This document shows, one piece after another, positions 57,252-64,000 of a stretch of DNA of 64,000 bases. The position numbers and the translations under genes are program-made. Source of the DNA: Stenocarpella maydis (lineage: Eukaryota; Ascomycota; Sordariomycetes; Diaporthales; Diaporthaceae); contig NQMI01000122.1 in NCBI GenBank assembly GCA_002270565.1, positions 62,001 through 126,000 on the forward strand. Direction: 5' to 3'. The notes beneath the pieces were generated by a model. It saw only the letters and a list, made by a program, of their open reading frames with translations. It was not told the DNA's origin and made no database searches. The stretch's first letter is position 1; each line of letters starts with the position of its first letter.

Positions 57252-59175
57252 ATGAGCTACAGAGAAAAGACGGCTGACCCCGTCGGCGTTGAAGGCTCCG
57301 ATGAGGCCACCCAGGTCGGATCCTTACAGCGAGCCGATAGCCAGAACGAGAGCGGCGAAGCAAAGAATCCCACGCCCGAATCCTCGAAGCCAGTGTTCGA
57401 GCGCGAGGTCCACGGCATCAAGTGGGCCCTCAACGTGATCGCCATCCTGTCCTGCGTCTTCTTCTTTGCCCTCGACACCACCGTTGTCGCCGACATCCAG
57501 CCCAACATCATCGGGTCGCTGGGCGAATTTGAAAAGTACCCCTGGCTCGCCACGGCGTACGCACTCCCTGCCGTCGCTCTGACTCTGATCCAGTCCAAGG
57601 TGTACGGGCTCTTTGACATCAAGTGGCTATACTTTGGGTACGTGACGTGCTTCGAGGTCGGCAGTGCCATCTCGGCGAGTTCGCCCAGCATGAACGCCAT
57701 GATTGTAGGCCGCATGATTGCTGGCATCGGTGGCTGCGGTATCTATGTGGGATCTTTGACTTGGTTCAGCGTCGCCACTACGCCCAACGAACGTCCTATT
57801 TATATCGCCCTCATCTCGCCCGTCTGGGGACTGGGCACCGTTCTTGGCCCCATCGTAAGTCGCGACTGCACACCCGTGGAATACTGCAATTCGGATCAAG
57901 GACACACGGCTGACATGACTAACTCGGTTGAAGATTGGTGGCGGTTTTGCCCAGAGCTCCCTGGGATGGCGCTGGGGCTTCTATAGTATGCACCCCCCCC
58001 CCCCCCATCCAAGAAAAAAAAAAAAAAAGACTCGCCCGATCCAATGCCCGTCTCACGATCAATCTAACCACTGAGCCAGTAAATCTTCTCGCCTTTGCCC
58101 TAGTCGCCCCCATCCTCCTTTTTATCCTTCCTTCGATTAACTTCGGCAAGGGCCAGCCCGTTTTGCAACGGCTCCGACAGATCGACTGGCTCTGGCTCGT
58201 CGTGTGGACCGGCTTCTCCGTATCCTTCTTCATGGCCATCACATACGGCGGCACTCTCTTCGCGTGGGAGTCCGCCAGCATGATCATCCTCTGGGTGTTT
58301 ACGGGCATCCTGGCCGTCGCCGTTTACGTGATGCACAAGTGGCACCCTCTCGTCTCCGAGGCCGACCGTCTGTACCCGAGCCATCTCCTGCGCAACCTGC
58401 CGCTGGGTATCCTGCAGTACGCCACCTTCTCCGCGGCGGCCGCCGTGTACATCCCGATCTACTACATCCCCCTGTACTTCCAATTCGCCAAGGGAGAAAC
58501 CGCCATCGAGGCAGCGACCAAGCTGCTCCCCTTCGTCTTCTCCATCGCCGTCGTCTCCATCGCCACCGGGTTCTTCATGTCCCGCTTGGGGTACATCATG
58601 CCGTGGTTCCTGGGCGGCGCGCTGATGGCCACGGCGGGCGGCGCACTCATGTATACGGTCGGCATCAACACCAGCGTCGCGTCTATATACGGGTATAGCG
58701 TGATCCTTGGCGTCGGCGGAGGGTGCTTCCTCCTCGCTGCGTTTGGGTGCGCGTCTGCCGTCGTCAAGGACCCGGCGGACGTGTTCAATGCCATTGGCGT
58801 GCTGAGCCTGATACAGTGCGTGGGTATTACTCTGTTCCCCGCACTGGCTAGCACGGTATTCCAGAATATCGGAGTGCGGTACATCACGCCCATAGTCGCG
58901 GGTGAGGTTGCGGTCTATGACCCTAGAGTCCTGCTCGCGGGCTCTCATAGCACTGCGTGGCAGGGCTTGTCGCCGGAGCTGCAGTCAGCCCTTGTTGTGA
59001 CCATTGTTGAGGCAATGAGAAATGTCTACATCATGACAATCGTCGCGTGCGGCCTTACCGCGATCATGTCGCCTTTCCTGGGGGTAAGTCTGGAGCCGTT
59101 GTGGCGTATATTGTCTTTCAAAGGATAGCACCCACTGACAAGACATCCATCCAGCTTCGCAAGGTGGAGTCCTGA
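57252..59175 (+). CDS. MFS multidrug/toxin exporter, 14-TM (DHA2-like)
   Basis: Plasma-membrane drug:proton antiporter-type protein of 559 residues. Exons: 57252-57854, 57934-57985, 58080-59083 and 59155-59175. The hydrophilic N-terminus (about 55 residues) is followed by TM1 with the DHA2 signature ALDTTVVADIQPNI and motif C (WGLGTVLGPIIGG) built across intron 1; GWRWGFYINLLAF is rebuilt across intron 2. Fourteen hydrophobic segments can be counted. Intron 2 contains C14 and A15 homopolymers. The last intron is supported by a CACTGAC branch and a CATCCAG acceptor and yields the short ending LRKVES instead of an unspliced 15-residue extension. Relatives export secondary metabolites, fungicides or siderophores; substrate is unknown. 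It faces an AflR-like regulator tail to tail, suggesting a metabolite-linked role. Confidence 0.9.
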
Positions 59176-59334
59176 GGCCCAGAAGGTCAACAGAGGCAGT
59201 ATACCTAGGTAGTGTGGAAGTACCCCTGAGGGCCCTAGGGGTAGGGAAGAGGGAGGGGAGGAAGAGGGAAAGAGGTGAGGGGAAGAGCAGAGATGCCATA
59301 CTGGCCTCCCACAGTATAGAAAAGCTAACACAAG

Positions 59335-59548
59335 ATGAATTTAGGAAAGGCAACCTACTTTAGTGTATTAAAGTACTTAATATATCAGAGGAATTATAAT
59401 ATAGAGAGATATATTTTATAAGTATTAGGTATATATAAAGTATGTTTGTAAATTATTTACATTTATAAGTTTTTCAAGTAACTTTTATTATTAAAAGTAA
59501 TTTATGTAAGTTATATATAAATTTCTTATTTTTATTTACTATTATCTC
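59335..59548. repeat. AT-rich RIP-like block 4
   Basis: About 210 bp of AT-rich DNA rich in TTATATATAAA and AGTATTAAGTA-like strings that runs right up to the stop codon of the Zn2Cys6 gene, filling the gap between the two convergent genes. Confidence 0.55.
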
Positions 59549-60946
59549 CTATGATGCTGCCCAGAATTGCTTGATGTGGTTGACTAGTTGAAGAGATATC
59601 CGACTTAGATGGCCGCAAAGCTCTACATGCATCTGATTCAGAGTCACGCTAGAGAAAGGAAGTTTCAACCGCAGTGGTTGCAGCGACTGTGGCTGCACTA
59701 GCTGTGGCGGCAATGAGGACGACGGCGAGGATGTGGACGAGAGAATCCCCGCCCCTAGGTGATGCTGGTGCTGCTCACCTTGTGGTGCTGCCCATTCGTG
59801 CTGTAGACTGATGAGGCAAATCTTGGCTCCGAGTTCATCCAGGCAGGCTCGGATCGTGATGAGATCATTGAGGAGCTGCTGGGCGATCCGAAGAGTGTTT
59901 ACCCGTGCCGTGCCCGGCTCCACCGGTACACTGCTGCCCAGGGCGGGCGTGATGCTGGTGCTTGAGGCGGTAGTAGACTGCGGCAGTGCCTGAGATGGCT
60001 GCAGGGAGACGGTGCTCATGACTCTTGTGCCATCATCCCAGTGTCTGCTGCAGAAATTGCAACCGTGAGCGCGGGTACAAGACTCTGCGGCCTCGGCATA
60101 GGCGTTGAGAACTTTGGAAATGAGGAGGCAGACAACGGCAAGCAGATACCCGTCCTCGCAGGTTGCGTTGTGAAGCATGTCGTCAACCTTTTGCAGCGCG
60201 GCGCGACTCTTGCTCATTAGCACCATGGTTGGCACGCTGGCGGTGGGATCCGAAGGCCATGGGTAGCCGTCACACGGGGACGGTAAGGCGCTGGCGCTTT
60301 GCTCCTGCATGCAGCAGAGCTCATCCAAGAGCTGTAAGGCCATGGCCATGCCTGGGGCTTGGGGCGGTGAGACGACGTGGTGTTGGACCTCATCGAGCTC
60401 ATGGTGGAGTGGCCCATGGCTTGCAAAGCAGTAGGCAGCCGACGTGGGCCGAGTGCAGGATCCACCGCTGTCCTTTTGATGCAGCGAGGACACGGTTGTG
60501 CCGTCACAAGTGCCAATGGGACTAGCGTATGAATCTACATGGAACAGTTCAGGTTCAATGTCCGCGCCCCCCAGCGACCGCATAGAAAGAAAATCGAGAG
60601 CACCCCTGTTGACTGTAGGGTCGAGATCTGCGAGTTGTGGTGCTTCTTCGAACGATGGTGGCGGACCTGGGGACGTTCTCGCCGAAGAGGTATCTGACGA
60701 TACCGGGGGCGGAGTCTCGGGAAGAGAGGTCGGGTCCTGCGCCTGGGTGAGGCTCTCTCTTTGCTGTTGAAGAATGGACGATCGAGACTTGCGGCCGCAT
60801 CGCTGGGTCACCAAATATCGGCAAGTGGTGCCTCTGATGGTGCAGCGGTTACACTGCGGTTTATCCTTGGAACACTTCGTCTTGGAGGCAGCACAGGCCT
60901 GGCAGCTATCACGCAGTCGAATACCGGATGGGGGCGCCATCGCCAT
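59549..60946 (-). CDS. Zn2Cys6 transcription factor, AflR-like
   Basis: Single open frame of 465 residues. The binuclear zinc cluster is at residues 15-42 with Cys15, 18, 25, 32, 35 and 42 (CX2CX6CX6CX2CX6C), within IRLRDSCQACAASKTKCSKD and followed by CRYLVTQRCGRKSR, the form typical of AflR and related regulators of polyketide and other metabolite clusters. The rest is Ser/Pro/Gln-rich, with a helical region (LLAVVCLLISKVLNAYAEAA, then LRIAQQLLNDLITIRACLDEL) that corresponds to the AflR C-terminal domain. A second Met three codons in may be the start used. It is convergent with the MFS exporter. No polyketide or peptide synthase lies in this window, so any cluster would have to be a remnant or extend beyond 64 kb. 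Confidence 0.9.
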   Translation of the reverse strand: MAMAPPSGIRLRDSCQACAASKTKCSKDKPQCNRCTIRGTTCRYLVTQRCGRKSRSSILQQQRESLTQAQDPTSLPETPPPVSSDTSSARTSPGPPPSFEEAPQLADLDPTVNRGALDFLSMRSLGGADIEPELFHVDSYASPIGTCDGTTVSSLHQKDSGGSCTRPTSAAYCFASHGPLHHELDEVQHHVVSPPQAPGMAMALQLLDELCCMQEQSASALPSPCDGYPWPSDPTASVPTMVLMSKSRAALQKVDDMLHNATCEDGYLLAVVCLLISKVLNAYAEAAESCTRAHGCNFCSRHWDDGTRVMSTVSLQPSQALPQSTTASSTSITPALGSSVPVEPGTARVNTLRIAQQLLNDLITIRACLDELGAKICLISLQHEWAAPQGEQHQHHLGAGILSSTSSPSSSLPPQLVQPQSLQPLRLKLPFSSVTLNQMHVELCGHLSRISLQLVNHIKQFWAAS

Positions 60947-61249
60947 TCCGTGTTGGGGCTGAATTGGAATCGTCTATGTAGAGATTGTGCCGTACGGTAA
61001 TGCTGATGCTTACGGATGTGCGCGATGTCGGTGAATTGTATCGGGATTATCTTGTCTTGCTCCTTCACGGAATGGTTCATGGTGGTGGCCCGACCACCTT
61101 TATAGTATATTCTGCCGATCTAGACTTGGTCTTGGGCCCAGCCTAATCATTGCGCAATCCAGCGACTTACAATTTGAAATCGCTAAATCACCTAGCTAAC
61201 CCCAGCTGGCTGGTTACCTAGGCAGCTGGGTACCTGAGTAGGTAAGTTC
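60947..61249. promoter_or_regulatory. Promoter region of the AflR-like gene
   Basis: About 300 bp between the regulator's start codon and the transposon. A TATAGTATATTC stretch (61100-61111) lies in it and CCTAGG/GGTACC-type palindromes occur just before the insertion point. Confidence 0.4.
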
Positions 61250-61251
61250 TA

Positions 61252-61283
61252 CAGTGCGACCGAAAAAGTCTTGGGACACTCCC
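61252..61283 (+). repeat. Left terminal inverted repeat of the Tc1 element
   Basis: It begins CAGTGCGACCGAAAAAGTCT and pairs with the inverse of 62631-62662, differing at four positions. Confidence 0.93.
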
Positions 61284-61396
61284 GCAGATCCCACCCACCC
61301 CCACAACCACCACCCAACTTCAATGACGTATAGAATTACGAGGAAATTAGTTAAGGACTATTAACTTATATCAAATTACTCATGAGAGTCTTCTAA

Positions 61397-62559
61397 TTAA
61401 TATCCTATATAGCTTCCCCTATATCTGCAGACTGCTTCCAATCTCCGCTCGAGTAATTAAATAATATTATTAATCTTACTCTGATCTATTGCCCACCACG
61501 CTGCCTTTATGCATTAACTAAAATATACTATATTGGCCCCATTTCGAGTTAATTCCCATAGATTCAGGTATTATTTATTTATCTCTACTTTAAGAAGCTT
61601 CCAGATATTCTCAATTAGGTTTAAATTAGGTAATTATAAAGGCTAATCCATTAGAGAGATTTTATACGCTAGAATGAAGGATTATACTACTTCTGCAGTA
61701 TAAATTTGAGTATTATCTTACTGGAAATTATGTGTCCCATTATAATGAGGAAGAAGGGCCTCTTATAAGATCTTTAGGTATAAATTTACAGTATATTTAT
61801 TACATCTAGCCTCTAGATCTCTTTCCATTATAATAAGGTTACTCTAGCTACCTAACCAAATGGCACCCTATATCATTATAGAGATTATAGGCTTTATATT
61901 AGCCTTTAAGTTAACTTTTTACCTATAATATTACTAGTTAGAGAAGCCCTAAACCTACTCTAAAGGTTTGGAGGGATGGTTCTGGATACTGCACTCGTTA
62001 GAGAAGATTACCTGAGAGGGGGGATATTATAAGTGGAGGAGGCGCGCAAGCTAACATTTCAGGGCAAACTTTAAATACTAACCCTTAGCAAATGCTCTAT
62101 ATTATGATGCCACAACTTGACCTAGTAATAGTAAAGCTTCTTATCTTCTTCTAATAAAGGTATCCAGCATGCAGCTCGCTAGTAATTAATGTAAACTGAC
62201 TTTAAGGTAGCGTGAATTATATTATTAGATATATTAATGCCTAGCAACTTCTGGATCTTACTATATAGCAAATGGTCTTCTCTAAGGATAAGCAACTTTA
62301 ACTAGCGAATAGAGCGGTTATTAAAGTATTTAGGATAACCACTGTATGGCTTAGGAGAAATTTTCCCGTTATATTACTATTTATCTTTCTTCTAATAGAT
62401 TGTTAACCTTATAATGCTGGTTTCATAATGAATTTGAGTTGGGGTTTTGCCCTTTGCTAACGTACTTAAAACTACACTGATTTGAGCCGGAGTAAGTTTA
62501 TAAGAAAACCTATGGTTTGAAGTTGTCTCCTCAAGAAACGAGCGCTCGTGAGGAGGCAT
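61397..62559 (-). pseudogene. Tc1/mariner transposase, broken by stops
   Basis: Reading leftward from the ATG at 62559, the N-terminus has an intact DNA-binding start (YKLTPAQISVVLSTLAKGKT). Later parts are recognisable though broken by stops: WGAIWLG, an HYNGTHNF then DNTQIYTA segment (the usual QQDNAPxHTA second catalytic region), DWPL-LPNLNLIENIWKLLK (the usual DWPPYSPDLNPIENLW with the third catalytic acidic residue) and the ending RRLEAVCRYRGSYIGY. Stops fall mainly at TAG or TAA where Trp or Gln is expected. Non-functional. Confidence 0.88.
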
Positions 62560-62630
62560 AGTGGTTGCAGGAGAGAAGATTGAAGTTTTGGGTGGGTGTG
62601 ACGCGAAAATGCGTTTTGCACTGTGGGAAC

Positions 62631-62662
62631 GCGAGTGTCCCAAGACCTTTTCGGCCCCACTG
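62631..62662 (-). repeat. Right terminal inverted repeat of the Tc1 element
   Basis: Read on the minus strand it begins CAGTGGGGCCGAAAAGGTCT and matches the left end at 28 of 32 positions. Confidence 0.93.
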
Positions 62663-62664
62663 TA

Positions 62665-62838
62665 TCCTGTGGCCAGTTAGAACAGTCGCCGAGGAGCTGC
62701 AGAGGAGATGTGGAAGCGGAAGCCCGGATCAGCAACCCTGGGACAGCTGCGACTCACCACCTTGAGGCCATCTTGCTCGTTGCCGGTGTATGTGGTGAGG
62801 ACATCGCCCGACTCGTCAATGTCGAAGATCTTGCTCAT
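62665..62838 (-). pseudogene. 5' part of an unknown gene, cut by the Tc1 insertion
   Basis: A start codon at 62838 opens a clean 27-codon exon (MSKIFDIDESGDVLTTYTGN...) to 62758, followed by a consensus GTGAGT donor, a 61-bp intron and a CTCTGCAG acceptor; exon 2 (62696 onward) continues LLGDCSNWPQD and is then interrupted at the transposon's TA target. On the far side of the element the frame continues only about ten codons to a stop, and nothing there looks like the rest of a gene. I do not recognise the protein. It could also be a short first part of a gene removed by later rearrangement. Confidence 0.5.
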
Positions 62839-63456
62839 CTTGACCAGCACATGGGGCGGGTGTGACGGGATGCTGGGAGGAAACACCGGTCGAGAGGAGC
62901 AGGAGCCAGGCTGCTGCTCTCTGCCAAAGACAAGGACAGGTTTCGTGGTAGAGAAAAGGATTAGACAGGCAGCCGGAGAGCGGGCGGTGTAAGAGACAGG
63001 TTCTGAAAGGGTTGCACGAACGAATGAGAGTCAGGGTATCAATCCAGCTGGAGGGCCAGGGAATATTAAGCTTTTGCCATGCTCCTGGACGAGATAGGGC
63101 TGGAGCACCAGGACGGGTGGGACGGATTTGCAGGGCTGCCGACCATTACCGGAAGGCCTAAGGAAAGCGTCACCACAGCAACAATTATGTGAAACTGACC
63201 ATGAGCGACGCGACGTCCGCGCGCGATGCCTGCGAGGCGGAGGAGCCTGCGCATAAGCTGCCCTTTGACGTCTCGATAAGACGGAGTCCATCGCAGTCTG
63301 ATCTACACTAGAAGAGCATAGCTGAAGCGTCGTCCCGAGGACCCGAAAGCCGATCAGAACGAGGAGGTTCAGAGCCAGGGAACCCGAGCCCAAGATAGGT
63401 GCACCAGGGAGTAGAGTATCTAGGTAGCAGCCGCCCCAATGTGCTCATAAACATGT
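62839..63456. other. Region between the truncated gene and the transposon fragment
   Basis: No firm gene. On the minus strand 63230-63310 can be read as a short exon-like frame (CDGLRLIETSKGSLCAG...) ending at a GTCAGT donor, which is weak evidence of another gene scrap. Confidence 0.35.
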
Positions 63457-63905
63457 TCTTACTAGAAATTATGTGTCCCATTATGATGAGGAAGAAGGGC
63501 CTCTTATAAGATCTTTAGGTATAAATTTGCAGTATATTTATTACGTCTAGCCTCTAGATCTCTTTCCATCATAATAAGGTCACTCTAGCCACCTAACTAA
63601 ATGGCACCCTATATTATTATAGAGATTATGGGCTTTATATTAGCTTTTAAGTTGACTTTTTACCTATGATATTGCTAGTTAGAGAAGCCTTAAACCTACT
63701 CTAAAGGTTTAGAGGGATAGTTCTAGATCTGCGACTCGTTAGAAAAAGATGCCGGAAGAGGGATATTATAAGTGGAGGAGGCGCGCAAGCTGACATTTCG
63801 GGGCAAACTTTAAATACTAACCTTTAGCAAATGCTCTATATTAGAGCCACAAACTTGGCCAGTAATAGAAGCTTCTTAGCGTGCGGCTAATAAAGGTATC
63901 CAGCA
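63457..63905 (-). mobile_element. Internal fragment of the same Tc1 element
   Basis: This stretch is collinear with 61714-62168. The many single-base differences I compared are almost all transitions (A/G or C/T), the RIP signature. Neither terminal repeat is present, so it is truncated at both ends. Its right edge lies directly against coding sequence of a heme lyase-like gene. Confidence 0.9.
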
Positions 63906-64000
63906 ACACCCTCCTCGGCTACACCGCCCCCTTCGACAGGCACGACTGGGTCATCGACCGCTGCGGCACCAGGGTCGAGTACGTCATCGACTTCTACGCC
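63906..64000 (+). CDS. Cytochrome c heme lyase-like, partial (runs off the window)
   Basis: A GC-rich plus-strand frame reads [21 protein letters not shown] and continues EYVIDFYA to the last base. PFDRHDW and the YVIDFY segment are hallmarks of holocytochrome c synthases (CYC3/CYT2 family), mitochondrial intermembrane-space enzymes that attach heme to apocytochrome. In intact members about half of the protein, with the CPV heme motif, precedes this part. No such sequence is found upstream in the window; the transposon fragment is there instead. The gene may be truncated, or its 5' exons may lie elsewhere because of rearrangement. The join TCCAG|C could act as a splice acceptor. The 3' part is outside the window. 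Confidence 0.72.

Larger units (their letters stand above)
61252..62662 (-). mobile_element. Tc1/mariner-type DNA transposon, RIP-inactivated
   Basis: A complete 1411-bp element. Its ends are 32-bp terminal inverted repeats matching at 28 positions, both starting CAGTG and sharing GTCTTGGGACACTC. A TA dinucleotide flanks each end (61250-61251 and 62663-62664), the target duplication of this superfamily. One degenerate transposase frame fills the interior on the minus strand. The interior is very AT-rich with many TAG/TAA codons in place of Trp and Gln, as expected from RIP. It interrupts an exon of the gene fragment at 62665-62838. Confidence 0.93.

Noticed and set aside
58100..58948. 282-codon minus-strand frame
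   Set aside because: Antisense of the MFS exporter exon 3; no family features.
1..64000. CRISPR arrays, bacterial operons, riboswitches
   Set aside because: The DNA is fungal nuclear sequence; no spaced identical repeats or prokaryotic signals occur.

Overview
This window is chromosomal DNA from a filamentous ascomycete (Pezizomycotina, most likely Sordariomycetes). The genes carry short 50-105 bp introns with GT-AG ends and CTAAC/CTGAC-like branch sites, coding DNA is GC-rich, upstream leaders are pyrimidine-rich, and there are AT-rich blocks of the kind left by repeat-induced point mutation (RIP). The protein set is typical of that group. All gene structures below were built by hand from reading frames, splice signals and family resemblance; no similarity search was run.

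Layout. Positions 1-5.7 kb are a long gene-poor stretch leading into a homeobox transcription factor (5.7-7.7 kb). It is followed by a DNF3-like P4-ATPase lipid flippase (10-15.2 kb), a four-exon PAQR/Izh receptor-like membrane protein (15.9-17.3 kb), the cullin regulator CAND1 (19.3-23.5 kb), a secreted serine carboxypeptidase (24.2-26.2 kb), a divergent pair SNRNP27/ELP5 (27.5-29.9 kb), a small Cys-containing spliced gene (30.4-30.9 kb), an Asx-homology (DEUBAD) nuclear protein lying between two AT-rich blocks (31.5-32.7 kb), the SNARE SEC22 (33.8-34.5 kb), an unknown Cys-motif protein (35.2-36.7 kb), CLPTM1 (40-42 kb), a LOG-family phosphoribohydrolase (43-43.8 kb), a divergent pair proteasome alpha6 (PRE5)/VPS55 (44.4-46.4 kb) and the folate enzyme ABZ1 (46.8-49.4 kb). 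Most of this is conserved housekeeping.

From about 49.5 kb the window becomes accessory: a decayed STAND/NACHT-type gene (50.7-53.2 kb), an aquaglyceroporin (53.7-55.2 kb), a repeat-rich AT block (55.3-57.2 kb), a 14-TM MFS exporter facing an AflR-like Zn2Cys6 regulator tail to tail (57.3-60.9 kb), then a complete but RIP-mutated Tc1/mariner transposon with matching terminal inverted repeats and TA target duplication (61.25-62.66 kb) that has landed in an exon of another gene. A second internal fragment of the same element (63.46-63.90 kb) abuts the coding sequence of a cytochrome c heme lyase-like gene that runs off the window.

Notable points are the transposon pair and the genes they break, two apparent one-base losses in the essential PRE5 gene, a GC-AG intron in CAND1, a duplicated splice donor in the PAQR gene, recurrent poly-C tracts inside introns, and a dispersed repeat shared by 9.4 kb and 56.7 kb.
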